Source of the DNA: Streptomyces sp. MP131-18
GTDB taxonomy: Bacteria > Actinomycetota > Actinomycetes > Streptomycetales > Streptomycetaceae
NCBI RefSeq assembly: GCF_001984575.1
Contig: NZ_LZNS01000001.1
Location: forward strand, 5,494,632 to 5,558,631
Direction: 5' to 3'
DNA length: 64,000 nucleotides
The position numbers were made by a program, and so were the translations under genes. This document shows, piece by piece, positions 9,160 to 18,203 of the stretch. Numbering within the stretch: position 1 is the first letter of the stretch; the number at the start of each line of letters is the position of its first letter. Below the pieces are notes generated by a model. It was not told the DNA's origin. It worked only from the letters and a program-made list of their open reading frames with translations, and did no database searches.

Positions 9160-11763
9160 CTACCGCGGCGGGCCGTCCGCGGCCCGCGCGCGCAGCGCCC
9201 GCGCCAGGTCGTCGCGCTCCTCGAGGACCATGCGGCGCAGCGCGGGTGCCGCGTCCGGGTGGCCGGCCAGCCAGGCGTCCGTGGCGTCCAGCACGGACTG
9301 GTCGCCGTGGCCGGGGAACAGGCCGTGCACCAGGGCGATGGCGGTCTCGATGGACCGCTCCTCCCACACCCGCAGAAGCGCGGCGAAGTACCGCGGCACG
9401 TACGGCGCGAGCAGGTCGGGCCGCCCCGGGCGGGCGAAGCCCGCGATCGTCGCCTCGGTCAGCGCGTTGGACAGCCGGTCGGACTCCACGACGTCCCGCC
9501 AGGCCGCGGCCTTCACCTCGGCCGAGGGGCGCGCGGCCAGGCAGCGCACCTGGTGGCGCCGGCCGGACGCGGTGTCGTCCCGCGCCAGCTCCGCGGCGAT
9601 GGTGTCCTCGCCCGCGTAGCCGCCGGCGGCCAGCGGTTCGAGGAACGCCCAGCGCAGCTCCTGGTCCACGTCGAGGCCGTCGATCCGCGCGGTGCCGTCC
9701 AGCAGCCCGGTCAGCAGCTGCGCGTCCGCGTCCGATGCGGCGCAGACGGCCAGGAAGCGGGCCCATGCCAGCTGGTGGTCGCTGCCGGGCGTGGCCCGCC
9801 GCAGCTCGCCGACGGCCGCCGCGGCCAGCTCGGCGCGGGCCGTCTCGCGCCGCTCGGGCGCCGTGTAGTGCAGCTGCGCGGTGCGCGCCCAGGCGTGCAC
9901 CATCTGAAGTACGCCCACCTGCGTCTCGTACCCGCCGAACTGCTCGACCAGCACCAGGAATTCACTGGCGGGCAGCAGGCCGTCCCGGGTCAGGTTCCAC
10001 AGGGCGGACCAGCACAGGGCGCGGGCCAGCGGGTCGGCGACGGCCCCGAGGCCCGCCCGCAGCCCGTCGAGCGACCGCTCGTCGAAGCGCGTCTTGCAGT
10101 ACGTCAGGTCGTCGTCGTTGACGAGTACGAACGTGGGCGCCGGCTGCCCGGCCAGCTCGGGAACGGGCGTGCTCGGCCCGGACACGTCCACCTCGGCGCG
10201 GGCGTACCGCTCGATCGGGCCACCCGGCTCCGCCGCCCCGTAAAGCCCGACGGCGACGCGGTGCGGGCGCAGCGTCGGGTGTGCGGCGGGCGCCTCCTGG
10301 AGCACGGTGAGGCCGGTGAGGCGCCCGTCCGCGCCGTAGGCGGGCTGCGGGGTCAGCGCGTTGACGCCGGTGGTCTCCAGCCAGGCCCGCGACCAGGCGT
10401 GCATGTCGCGGCCCGAGGTCTCGGAGAGCACCGCCAGCAGGTCGTCGAGGCGCGTGTTGCCGTAGGCGTGCCGCCTGAAGTAGCGGCGCGCGCCTTCGAG
10501 GAACGCCTCCCGGCCCGCGTAGGCGACCAGCTGCTTGAGCACCGAGGCGCCCTTGGCGTAGGTGATGCCGTCGAAGTTGAGCTTGGCGTCCTCAAGGTCA
10601 CGGATGTCGGCCGTGATCGGGTGGGTGGAGGGCAGCTGGTCGGCCCGGTAGGCCCACGCCTTGCGGCGGTTGGCGAAGGCGATCCAGCCCTCGTCGAAGC
10701 GGGTGGCCTCCACCAGCGAGAACGCGCCCATGAAGTCGGCGAACGACTCCTTCAGCCACAGATCGTCCCACCACTCCATGGTGACCAGGTCGCCGAACCA
10801 CATGTGCGCCATCTCGTGCAGCAGCGTGTTGGCCCGGCCCTGGTAGGCGGCGCGCGTGGTCCTGCCGCGGAAGACGTACTCCTCGCGGAACGTGACGAGG
10901 CCCGGGTTCTCCATGGCGCCGATGTTGTACTCGGGCACGAACGCCTGGTCGTAGGTGCCGAACGGGTAGGGGAAGGCGAAGTGCTCGTGGAAGAAGTCAA
11001 GACCCTGCTTGGTGAGCGTGAAGATCTCCTCGGCGTCGAAGTGCCGGGCCAGGCCCTTGCGGCACAGCGCCCCGAGCGGAATCTCCAGCACCGTGCCGTC
11101 GGGCAGCTCGCGCGTGTAGTGGTCGCGCACGTAGTGGTAGGGGCCCGCGACGACCGCCGTGATGTACGTGGAGATGGGCCGGGTGGTGGCGAACGTCCAG
11201 GTCGCCGCGGCCCGGCCGGGCTGGGACAGCTGCTCGCGCCCGGCCTCCTCGCCGTTGCTGAGCACCGTCCAGTCCGCCGGGGCGGTGACGCGGAAGGTGA
11301 ACGGCGCCTTCAGGTCCGGCTGTTCGAAGTTGGCGAACACCCGGCGGGCGTCGGCCGGCTCGTACTGGGTGTAGAGGTAGGTCTCGCCGTCCTCCGGGTC
11401 CGCGAAGTGGTGCAGGCCCTCGCCGGTGCGGCTGTAGGCGCAGGCCGCGTCCACCACCAGCTCGTTCTCCGCGGCGAGCCCCGCGAGCGCGATGCGGGTG
11501 CCGTCGAAGACCTGGTCCACGACCAGCGGCTCGCCGTTGAGCGTCACGGAGTGCACGTGCGGCGCCAGCAGATCGGCGAAGGAGGCGGCGCCCTCCTCGG
11601 CGCAGGAGAAGCGGATGGTGGTGGTCGAGCGGAACGTGCGCGGCCCGGCGGCCGGTGCGGGCTCGGTCGCGGACCTGACGTCGAGCGCCACCTCGTACCC
11701 GTGAACGGTGAGCAGCCGGGCCCGCTCGCGGGCCTCGTCACGGGTCAGGTTCTCTCCGGGCAC
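9160..11763 (-). CDS. Aminopeptidase N paralogue (M1 family)
   Basis: The 867-residue protein is a second M1 zinc aminopeptidase. It has GAMEN near residue 281, the HEMAH zinc motif near residue 315 and LWLKESFADF carrying the third ligand. It is clearly homologous to the protein at 1833-4397 over its whole length; for example both contain FDGITYAKGASVLKQLVAY. They differ enough to be old paralogues rather than a fresh duplication. The start is GTG 11763 behind GGGGAGGCG, mirroring the other paralogue. It is transcribed away from the DsbA-family gene. Substrate preference relative to the first copy cannot be predicted from the motifs. Confidence 0.95.
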   Translation of the reverse strand: MPGENLTRDEARERARLLTVHGYEVALDVRSATEPAPAAGPRTFRSTTTIRFSCAEEGAASFADLLAPHVHSVTLNGEPLVVDQVFDGTRIALAGLAAENELVVDAACAYSRTGEGLHHFADPEDGETYLYTQYEPADARRVFANFEQPDLKAPFTFRVTAPADWTVLSNGEEAGREQLSQPGRAAATWTFATTRPISTYITAVVAGPYHYVRDHYTRELPDGTVLEIPLGALCRKGLARHFDAEEIFTLTKQGLDFFHEHFAFPYPFGTYDQAFVPEYNIGAMENPGLVTFREEYVFRGRTTRAAYQGRANTLLHEMAHMWFGDLVTMEWWDDLWLKESFADFMGAFSLVEATRFDEGWIAFANRRKAWAYRADQLPSTHPITADIRDLEDAKLNFDGITYAKGASVLKQLVAYAGREAFLEGARRYFRRHAYGNTRLDDLLAVLSETSGRDMHAWSRAWLETTGVNALTPQPAYGADGRLTGLTVLQEAPAAHPTLRPHRVAVGLYGAAEPGGPIERYARAEVDVSGPSTPVPELAGQPAPTFVLVNDDDLTYCKTRFDERSLDGLRAGLGAVADPLARALCWSALWNLTRDGLLPASEFLVLVEQFGGYETQVGVLQMVHAWARTAQLHYTAPERRETARAELAAAAVGELRRATPGSDHQLAWARFLAVCAASDADAQLLTGLLDGTARIDGLDVDQELRWAFLEPLAAGGYAGEDTIAAELARDDTASGRRHQVRCLAARPSAEVKAAAWRDVVESDRLSNALTEATIAGFARPGRPDLLAPYVPRYFAALLRVWEERSIETAIALVHGLFPGHGDQSVLDATDAWLAGHPDAAPALRRMVLEERDDLARALRARAADGPPR

Positions 11764-11926
11764 GTGCGCCTCCCCATCTCCGGCTTCCCTATCCGGTTTA
11801 CTCCCATTGCATGCGCGAGCCAGCATGTCACGGGCCCCCGGACGGCGCACGGCGGAATGTGTCGCGCGCCGCAGGCGTTAGGCGCGAGGATCGTCGCAGT
11901 TGCCGAACGCCGGACAGGAGAGCCCT

Positions 11927-12556
11927 ATGCCCGAAAAGACCCCCGCAGACTTCTGGTTCGACCCGCTGTGCCCGTGGGCGTGGATGACGTCCCGGTGGAT
12001 GCTGGAAGTCGAGAAGGTGCGCCCGGTCGAGGTCCGCTGGCACGTGATGAGCCTGTCCGTGCTCAACGAGCCGAAGATGGACGAACTGCCGGAGCGCTAC
12101 CGCGAGATGCTGCACGCCGGCTGGGGGCCGGTGCGCGTGTGCATCGCCGCGGAGCAGGAGCACGGCAGCGAGGTGCTCGGCCGGCTCTACACCGAGCTGG
12201 GCAACCGCTTCCACCCGCAGGGCCGTGAGCAGAACCGCGAGACGATCGCCGAGGCGCTCGTGGCGGCCGGGCTGCCGGAGAAGCTGGCCGACGCGGCGGA
12301 CTCCGACGCCTACGACGCCGAGTTGCGGGCCTCCCACAAGGCCGGGATCGACCTGGTCGGCCAGGACGTGGGCACGCCGGTGATCGCGGTGCCGGGCGCC
12401 GACGGCGAGCAGATCGCGTTCTTCGGCCCCGTCGTCACCCCGGCGCCGAAGGGCGAGGCGGCGGCCCGGCTCTGGGACGGCACGCTGCTGGTGGCCGCCA
12501 CGCCCGGCTTCTACGAGATCAAGCGGACCCGCGACGCGGAGCCCCAGTTCGACTGA
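11927..12556 (+). CDS. DsbA-family oxidoreductase, mycothiol-dependent nitroreductase Rv2466c-like
   Basis: This is a 209-residue thioredoxin-fold protein. ATG 11927 follows AGGAGA at 11916-11921. An upstream in-frame ATG at 11900 is less well placed. The N-terminus reads ADFWFDPLCPWAWMTSRW, the fingerprint of the Rv2466c/FrnE-like group that uses mycothiol as electron donor in actinobacteria. The active-site motif is CPWA rather than the CPWC I remember for the mycobacterial enzyme, so only one redox cysteine is present. The C-terminus (EIKRTRDAEPQFD) also fits the family. The gene is divergent from the second aminopeptidase gene and ends at a strong terminator. Confidence 0.9.
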   Translation: MPEKTPADFWFDPLCPWAWMTSRWMLEVEKVRPVEVRWHVMSLSVLNEPKMDELPERYREMLHAGWGPVRVCIAAEQEHGSEVLGRLYTELGNRFHPQGREQNRETIAEALVAAGLPEKLADAADSDAYDAELRASHKAGIDLVGQDVGTPVIAVPGADGEQIAFFGPVVTPAPKGEAAARLWDGTLLVAATPGFYEIKRTRDAEPQFD

Positions 12557-12572
12557 TCCGCGCCGCACGACG

Positions 12573-12607
12573 ACGGCCCCCGCGCGGGATGTACGCGCGG
12601 GGGCCGT
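12573..12607. terminator. Strong hairpin between convergent dsbA-like gene and sodF
   Basis: A perfect 14-bp stem (12573-12586 with 12594-12607) with a 7-base loop lies between two convergent genes. It can end transcription in both directions. Confidence 0.8.
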
Positions 12608-12689
12608 TCCCTTGTCCGGCCGCCTGCCCGGTGAAGGGGGTGAGAAGACGATCAGGCGGCCGGGGGGCCTGTGCGGGACTCCGGATGCT

Positions 12690-13331
12690 TCAGGGGGCGA
12701 GCAGCAGCGTGTCGGCCCGCTGCTTGGCGGCGGTGTAACGGGCCGCGACGTCCTGCCAGTTCACCACGCGCCACATCGCCTCGACGAAGTCCACCTTCTG
12801 GTTGCGGTACTGGAGGTAGAAGGCGTGCTCCCAGGCGTCGAAGACGAGGATCGGCACCGAGCCCTGCCCGACGTTCCCCTGGTGGTCGTAGATCTGCTCG
12901 ACGATCAGACGCCCGCTGACCGGCTCGTAGGCCAGCACGCCCCAGCCCGAGCCCTGGGTGGTGGCGGCGGCCTTGGACAGCTGCGCCTTGAAACGGGCGA
13001 AGGAGCCGAAGGACTCGGCCACGGCGTCGGCCAGCTCGCCCGTCCCGTCGCGCTCCAGCGGCTCGCCGCCGCCGTCGCCCGTCATGTTGTGCCAGTAGAT
13101 GGAGTGCAGGATGTGGCCGGAGAGGTGGAACGCCAGGTTCTTCTCCAGGCCGTTGATCGTCCCCCACTGGTCCGTCTCCCGCGCCTGGGCGAGCTGCTCC
13201 AGCGTGTCGTTCGCACCCTTGACGTAGCCGGCGTGGTGCTTGTCGTGGTGCAGCTCGATGATCTCGCCGCTGATGACCGGCTCCAGGGCGGAGTAGTCGT
13301 ACGGGAGGTCGGGGAGGGTGTACGTGGCCAT
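12690..13331 (-). CDS. sodF: Superoxide dismutase, Fe/Mn family (Fe-Zn SodF)
   Basis: This 213-residue cytoplasmic enzyme dismutates superoxide. It begins MATYTLPDLPYDYSALEP, as in Streptomyces SodF. It contains the metal-ligand region ELHHDKHHAGY (residues about 26-35), GSGWGVLAY, and VFDAWEHAFYLQY near residue 163, which carries the Asp and His ligands. The start chosen is ATG 13331. An alternative ATG at 13343 has no room for a ribosome binding site. In Streptomyces, sodF is repressed by nickel-bound Nur, and a matching operator lies just upstream at 13370-13386, supporting the iron enzyme. The exact metal cannot be proved from sequence. Confidence 0.97.
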   Translation of the reverse strand: MATYTLPDLPYDYSALEPVISGEIIELHHDKHHAGYVKGANDTLEQLAQARETDQWGTINGLEKNLAFHLSGHILHSIYWHNMTGDGGGEPLERDGTGELADAVAESFGSFARFKAQLSKAAATTQGSGWGVLAYEPVSGRLIVEQIYDHQGNVGQGSVPILVFDAWEHAFYLQYRNQKVDFVEAMWRVVNWQDVAARYTAAKQRADTLLLAP

Positions 13332-13369
13332 GCCGTTGCCCATCTCCACTAATTGCCTGTCATCTCTTA

Positions 13370-13386
13370 TTGCATCTAACTTGCAA
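13370..13386 (-). promoter_or_regulatory. Nur box (nickel-responsive operator) upstream of sodF
   Basis: On the minus strand the sequence is TTGCAA-GTTAG-ATGCAA. This fits the Nur consensus as I remember it (TTGCAA-N5-TTGCAA) with one mismatch. It sits 39 bases upstream of the sodF start, in the position expected for repression by nickel-bound Nur. Confidence 0.75.
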
Positions 13387-13511
13387 GAGCACGCTACCAG
13401 CACCAGTCTTCCCGCGTCCGGGTGTCATCAAGCTCACGCCGTGCGGCGGCACCCGTTCGGCTAGCGTCGTGCGCGTCCCCTTGACCGCCGCGTCCCCGAA
13501 GGAGCCCGTCC

Positions 13512-14093
13512 ATGAGCACCGCTGTTCTCGCCGACCTGCTGCCTGCCACCACCGCCCCCAGGGCCCGGCTGCGCGACGTGGCCCTCGTCGCGGGCGGCGC
13601 CGCCCTCACCGGCGCCGCCGCCCAGATCGCCGTGCCCGTGCCGGGATCGCCCGTTCCGGTCACCGGGCAGACGTTCGCCGCCCTGCTCATCGGCGCCTCC
13701 TTCGGCCCCGGCCGCGCCCTGGCCTCCCTGCTGCTCTACACGCTGGCCGGGATGGCGGGCATGCCCTGGTTCTCCGAGGGCACCTCCGGCTGGGGCATGC
13801 CGTCCTTCGGCTATGTCCTCGGCATGACGGCCGCCGCCGCCCTCGTCGGCGCCCTGGCCCGCCGCGGCGGCGACCGCACCCTGCCGCGGACCGCGGGCAC
13901 CATGGCCGCGGGCACGGCCCTCACCTACGCCGTCGGCGTTCCCTACCTCGCTCTGGCCACCGGGATGTCCGCGGCCGAGGCCGTCGACGCCGGCCTCGTC
14001 CCGTTCCTGCTGGGCGACGCCCTCAAGGCCGCGCTCGCCATGGGCGCGCTCCCCGCCGCCTGGTACGTCCTCGGGCGCGGGGGCCGGGACTGA
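13512..14093 (+). CDS. bioY: Biotin transporter BioY
   Basis: This 193-residue membrane protein is the substrate-binding S component of an energy-coupling-factor biotin importer. It has about six hydrophobic segments and the BioY motif VPGSPVPVTGQTFAALLIG (residues about 38-57). ATG 13512 follows GGAG with good spacing. No ATPase (BioM) or EcfT (BioN) gene is adjacent, so it either uses a shared ECF module or acts alone, as some BioY proteins do. The gene diverges from sodF and is followed 38 bases later by rpiB. The family assignment is confident; I see no biotin-repressor site. Confidence 0.93.
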   Translation: MSTAVLADLLPATTAPRARLRDVALVAGGAALTGAAAQIAVPVPGSPVPVTGQTFAALLIGASFGPGRALASLLLYTLAGMAGMPWFSEGTSGWGMPSFGYVLGMTAAAALVGALARRGGDRTLPRTAGTMAAGTALTYAVGVPYLALATGMSAAEAVDAGLVPFLLGDALKAALAMGALPAAWYVLGRGGRD

Positions 14094-14131
14094 CCGACGG
14101 CCGGCGGGCGGCCCGTGCCAGACTCCTCCTC

Positions 14132-14608
14132 ATGCGTGTCTACCTCGGCTCCGACCACGCCGGCTATGAACTCAAGGCCCACCTCACCGACTGGCTGAAG
14201 GGCCACGGTCACGACCCGGTGGACTGCGGCCCCCACCAGTTCGACGCCCAGGACGACTACCCGCCGTTCTGCCTGCGCGCCGCCGAGCGCGCCGCCGCCG
14301 ACCCGGGCGCCCTGGGCATCGTCATCGGCGGCTCGGGCAACGGCGAGGCCATCGCCGCCAACAAGGTGGCCGGGGTGCGCTGCGCCCTCGCCTGGAGCGA
14401 GGAGACCGCACGCCTCGGCCGCCAGCACAACGACGCCAACGTGCTGAGCATCGGCTCCCGCATGCACAGCACGGACGAGGCCACGTCGTTCGTCGCCGTC
14501 TTCCTCGCCACCCCCTACTCCGGCGAGGAACGGCACAGCCGCCGCATCGGCATGCTCACCGCCTACGAGGCGGACGGCACCCTGCCGCCCCTGCCGGGCC
14601 GGGACTGA
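14132..14608 (+). CDS. rpiB: Ribose-5-phosphate isomerase B
   Basis: The 158-residue enzyme interconverts ribose 5-phosphate and ribulose 5-phosphate in the pentose phosphate pathway. It opens MRVYLGSDHAGYELK, the RpiB/LacAB signature. It has the IVIGGSGNGEAIAANK anion-hole region near residues 67-82 and a His-containing WSEETARLGRQHNDANVL block. Size and motifs match the mycobacterial/Streptomyces RpiB branch, which uses a Glu in the GSGNGE motif instead of the Cys of other RpiBs. It starts at ATG 14132, within an apparent transcription unit with bioY and the downstream glycosylase gene, whose start is only 7 bases beyond its stop. Confidence 0.96.
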   Translation: MRVYLGSDHAGYELKAHLTDWLKGHGHDPVDCGPHQFDAQDDYPPFCLRAAERAAADPGALGIVIGGSGNGEAIAANKVAGVRCALAWSEETARLGRQHNDANVLSIGSRMHSTDEATSFVAVFLATPYSGEERHSRRIGMLTAYEADGTLPPLPGRD

Positions 14609-14615
14609 GCCCGCG

Positions 14616-15443
14616 GTGCCGGAAGGGCACACCGTTCACCGGCTGGCCGCCGAGTACGGCCGCAGGTTCCGCGGCAGCCGTCCCGTGCACGCCGCCAGCC
14701 CGCAGGGGAAGTTCGCCGACGCCGCCGCGCTGCTCGACGGGCAGCCGATGACCGCGGCGGAGGCGCACGGCAAGCACCTGTTCCTCGGGTTCGCGGGCCT
14801 CGGCTGGGTCCACATCCACCTCGGCCTGTACGGCAAGGTCGCCTTCGGCGACGGGCCCGCGCCCGCGCCGGCCGGCCAGATCCGGCTGCGGCTCACCGGT
14901 CCTGGCGGCTGGGCCGACCTGCGCGGCCCCAACACCTGCACGCTGATCGGCGATCCGGAGAAGCAGGCCGTCACCGACCGCCTCGGCCCCGACCCGCTGC
15001 GGCCCGACGCCGACCCCGAACGGGCCTGGCGCCGCGTCTCAGCGGCCCGCAGCGCCATCGCGGGGCTGCTGATGGACCAGAGCGTCGTCGCGGGACCCGG
15101 CAACATCTACCGCGCCGAGGTGCTGTTCCGACGCGGCATCGGCCCCTACCGGCCGGGCCGCGACCTCGATCGCGAGGAGTGGGACGGCATCTGGGCCGAC
15201 CTCGTCGCCCTCATGCGCGAGGGCCTGCGCACCGGGCGCATCGACACCGTCCGCCCCGAGCACATGCCCGAGGCCATGGGCCGCCCGCCGCGCCGGGACG
15301 ACCACGGCGGCGAGGTCTACGTGTACCGCCGCGCCGGCGCGGACTGCCACGTCTGCGGCGGCGAGGTCCGCAGCGCGGAGCTGGCCGCCCGCAACCTCTT
15401 CTGGTGCCAGGGCTGCCAGCCCCATCTGCCCGGCGCCCGCTGA
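14616..15443 (+). CDS. Fpg/Nei family DNA glycosylase (endonuclease VIII-like)
   Basis: The 275-residue base-excision repair enzyme starts at GTG 14616. After Met removal the catalytic Pro-Glu pair (P2, E3 in MPEGHTVHRLA) is exposed, as required for the Schiff-base mechanism. Lys in HGKHLFLGF (about residue 52) is the conserved beta-clamp lysine. The helix-two-turn-helix includes SVVAGPGNIYRAEVLF near residue 165. A C4 zinc finger closes the protein (Cys 244, 247, 264, 267). The PEGHTVHR start and overall length resemble actinobacterial Nei proteins, which remove oxidised pyrimidines, rather than MutM. It follows rpiB closely and is probably co-transcribed. Confidence 0.92.
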   Translation: MPEGHTVHRLAAEYGRRFRGSRPVHAASPQGKFADAAALLDGQPMTAAEAHGKHLFLGFAGLGWVHIHLGLYGKVAFGDGPAPAPAGQIRLRLTGPGGWADLRGPNTCTLIGDPEKQAVTDRLGPDPLRPDADPERAWRRVSAARSAIAGLLMDQSVVAGPGNIYRAEVLFRRGIGPYRPGRDLDREEWDGIWADLVALMREGLRTGRIDTVRPEHMPEAMGRPPRRDDHGGEVYVYRRAGADCHVCGGEVRSAELAARNLFWCQGCQPHLPGAR

Positions 15444-15513
15444 AGGGCTCCCGGCCGCCGCCCCCGCGCCGTATCCTCGGCCTCCACGGCATCGGGCGGG
15501 AGGGCGCATGGGG

Positions 15514-16743
15514 TCAGAAGCCGTGGGGGAGCCACGGGGCGACGGCGCTGCCGAAGGCGGTCGCGGCGGACCCGAGCGCGCCAGGGCGCAGCTCCTCGAC
15601 GCGGCCCGCCGCGGCGAGCGAGACCAGCGAGGTCCCGCCCAGATACGCCGCCCCGAGCGCCGCCACCGGCAGCGCCAGGTCCGCGGCGTCCGCCGTCCGT
15701 TCGCACACCGCGCCCCCCGGCCCGCCGGACAGCCGCCAACGCCCCTCGTTCCATGGGCAGAAGCCGTCGGACACCTCCAGCACCACATCCACGTCCGTGG
15801 CATAGGTGCGCCCCGCCAGCGCCGCGCCCAGGTCCACCGGGCGCAGATACAGCCGGTCCGCGACGCGAAGTCGTGCGCGCCGCACATCGGACACCATGTG
15901 GAGGAACGGGTCGTCCACCGGCCGGTTGTCCAGCGTGAGCGTGCTCATCAGGTCGATCCCGTGCAGATAGCGCAGCAGCGCGCCGTAGGCCGCCGGCTCG
16001 GCCGCGTCCAGGTCCCGCACCAGGACCGTGCCCCTGGGCCCCGCCGGCTCCCACTCCGGCTTCAGCGCGTACCGCGCGTACCCGAGCAGCTCCCCGTCCC
16101 GCTCGGCCAGCACGCACCGCCGCGCCGAGGCGCCCGCGCGGTCCTGGGGCGGGTCGAGCAGCGGCAGCCGCTCCCAGCCGGGGCCGCGCGCGAGCATCCC
16201 CGGCCTGGTGGGAACGATCCGCGCGTACAGCGCCTCGCAGCGTTCCGCCTCGTCGGCCGGGTCCACCACGCGCAGCGCGATGTTGTCGGCGCCCGGCGGC
16301 AGACCGAGCGACACGCGGTGGATATCGATGTCCGCGGACAGCCGCTGGCTGGCGGCGCCGTAGCCGAAGCGGCCGTAGATCGCCGGCTCGGAGGCCGTCA
16401 GCGCCGCCAGCGGCTCGCCCGACTCCCGGTAGGTCTCCAGGGCGCGGCGCATCATCGTGCGCAGGATGCCCTGCCGCCGGTGCGTGGCGGCGACGCTCAC
16501 CATCGTGACGCCCGCGACGGGCAGCACGGCGCCGCCCGGCACCGAGACGGCCATGGTCAGCGTGCCGAGCGTGCCCACCGGCTGCCCGGCGTCCCACACG
16601 CCGTACGAGCGGCCGAAGTCGGTGAGGTCGCGCCACAGCTTCTGCTCTTCCCGCGACTCGGGGAGTCCGCCGAAGGCCCAGTCCAGGGCGGTCCACCAGG
16701 CGGTCCATTCGGAGTCGGCAAGCACCCGCAGCTCGTTCGTCAT
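15514..16743 (-). CDS. GNAT N-acetyltransferase, Eis family
   Basis: The 409-residue protein begins MTNELRVLADSEWTAWW at ATG 16743. It has the Eis architecture: an N-terminal GNAT domain with the acetyl-CoA loop VAATHRRQGILRTMMRRAL (residues about 90-108), a second degenerate GNAT domain, and a C-terminal sterol-carrier-like fold. The length matches Eis proteins (about 400). Mycobacterial Eis acetylates aminoglycosides at several amines. Streptomyces homologues are often uncharacterised, so a resistance role is only a possibility. A longer frame to 16947 has no supporting ribosome binding site. It diverges from the SpoIIE-type phosphatase gene. Confidence 0.9.
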   Translation of the reverse strand: MTNELRVLADSEWTAWWTALDWAFGGLPESREEQKLWRDLTDFGRSYGVWDAGQPVGTLGTLTMAVSVPGGAVLPVAGVTMVSVAATHRRQGILRTMMRRALETYRESGEPLAALTASEPAIYGRFGYGAASQRLSADIDIHRVSLGLPPGADNIALRVVDPADEAERCEALYARIVPTRPGMLARGPGWERLPLLDPPQDRAGASARRCVLAERDGELLGYARYALKPEWEPAGPRGTVLVRDLDAAEPAAYGALLRYLHGIDLMSTLTLDNRPVDDPFLHMVSDVRRARLRVADRLYLRPVDLGAALAGRTYATDVDVVLEVSDGFCPWNEGRWRLSGGPGGAVCERTADAADLALPVAALGAAYLGGTSLVSLAAAGRVEELRPGALGSAATAFGSAVAPWLPHGF

Positions 16744-16870
16744 ATGGCCATCTCTATCAACGTGCCCGACACCGGGCGACACATTTACTTCACCGACGGT
16801 GGCGCGAAGGGCCCGCGACCCGTGGCAAGGGTTCGACGCACCGCCGAACGGGTGGATAAGGTCCGAGGTC

Positions 16871-18025
16871 ATGGCGCGCGGCACTGACAAGGCACCCTGG
16901 GCGGTCAGGCGGGTCCGGGCCCACAAGGCGGCCCACCGCCTGCGCACCGGCCTGCGCCGGGCGGCGGTCGACTACTTCCGCGGCGACGGCTCCGACTGGA
17001 TCGCGTTCGCCGCACTGCTGCTCACCGTTCCGCTGCTCGGCGGCTCATCCGTGGTCTGGCCCGAGTGGTGCCCGCCCGAGGCGCTGGTGCTGCCGCTGGT
17101 CGCCGGCGGCCTGCTGCTCCGCCCGGCCAGCCTGATCGGTCTGTACGCCGTCGCGGCCACCGCGCTGGTGCTGGAGACCGTCTTCATCGACGCCCGCCGC
17201 TCCGAGCCCGACCCGGTCACCCCCGGCAGCATCCTCGTCGTCGCCTCGGTTGCGCTGTTCGGGCTGCTCATCGCCCAGTTCCGCAGCCGCGTCGGCGTGC
17301 CCTGGCGGCGCGGCGGCACCATGCTGTTCGACCTGCGGGAGCGCATCCGCGCCCAGAGCGCCCTGCCCGCGCTGCCCCGCGGCTGGCACCGCGAGATGTC
17401 GCTCCGCCCGGCCGGCGGCCAGTCGTTCTCCGGCGACTTCGTCGTGGCGGCCCGCACCGGGCCCGAGGGGCGCACCCTGGAGGTCGTGCTCACCGACGTC
17501 TCGGGCAAGGGCATGGACGCCGCGTCCCGTTCGCTGCTGCTCTCCGGCGCGTTCGGCGGGCTGCTCGGCTCGCTGCCGCCGCACTCCTTCCTGCCCGCCG
17601 CCAACGGCTACCTGCTCCGGCAGAGCTGGGACGAGGGCTTCGCGACCTCCGTGCACCTCGTGCTCGACCTCGACACCGGCGACTACGAGCTGCTGTCCGC
17701 CGGACACCTGCCCGGCGTCCAGCTGAACGCGGGGACCGGTCACTGGCAGCAGATAGCGGGCGAGGGCCCGCTGCTCGGCGTCTACGACGGCGCCGAGTTC
17801 TTCCCCGCCAAGGGAACGCTGCGCCGCGGCGACGTACTCATGCTGTTCACCGACGGCCTGGTGGAACGTTCCGACCGGGACCTGTCGGAGGGCATCGACC
17901 GCCTCACCGGGGAGGCCGACCGCTACGTCACCACCGGCTTCCGCGGCGCCGCCTGGCACCTGATCGAGTCGGTCGCCAAGGACGTCAACGACGACCGTGC
18001 GCTGCTCCTGATCAGCAGGGAGTGA
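16871..18025 (+). CDS. Membrane-anchored PP2C-type Ser/Thr phosphatase (SpoIIE domain)
   Basis: The 384-residue protein starts at ATG 16871. Residues about 38-130 contain two or three hydrophobic segments, then a linker, then a SpoIIE/PP2C catalytic domain (about 175-380). Metal-binding motifs are visible: SGDF (near 195), VLTDVSGKGMDA (near 213) and LMLFTDGLVERS (near 325). Such phosphatases dephosphorylate anti-anti-sigma factors in partner-switching cascades. The organism encodes at least one matching GHKL ATPase at the left end of this window, but no direct link is shown. No PAS or GAF sensor is seen, so input probably comes through the membrane region. Confidence 0.92.
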   Translation: MARGTDKAPWAVRRVRAHKAAHRLRTGLRRAAVDYFRGDGSDWIAFAALLLTVPLLGGSSVVWPEWCPPEALVLPLVAGGLLLRPASLIGLYAVAATALVLETVFIDARRSEPDPVTPGSILVVASVALFGLLIAQFRSRVGVPWRRGGTMLFDLRERIRAQSALPALPRGWHREMSLRPAGGQSFSGDFVVAARTGPEGRTLEVVLTDVSGKGMDAASRSLLLSGAFGGLLGSLPPHSFLPAANGYLLRQSWDEGFATSVHLVLDLDTGDYELLSAGHLPGVQLNAGTGHWQQIAGEGPLLGVYDGAEFFPAKGTLRRGDVLMLFTDGLVERSDRDLSEGIDRLTGEADRYVTTGFRGAAWHLIESVAKDVNDDRALLLISRE

Positions 18026-18203
18026 CCCCTGGGGGTGATCACCCGGCGGGGCGGAATGCTCCCGGCCGCGACCGGCGTCGCGGCTGACCGGCGTGAGCTG
18101 GGCCGATGCGGCGGCGCACGACCCGTCACATGTCCGCCGATCGGCGGTGCGCGCGGGCGGCGGGCGGATGCGCGGGCGCCCACCGTGTTTTTGGCTCGGT
18201 GTC

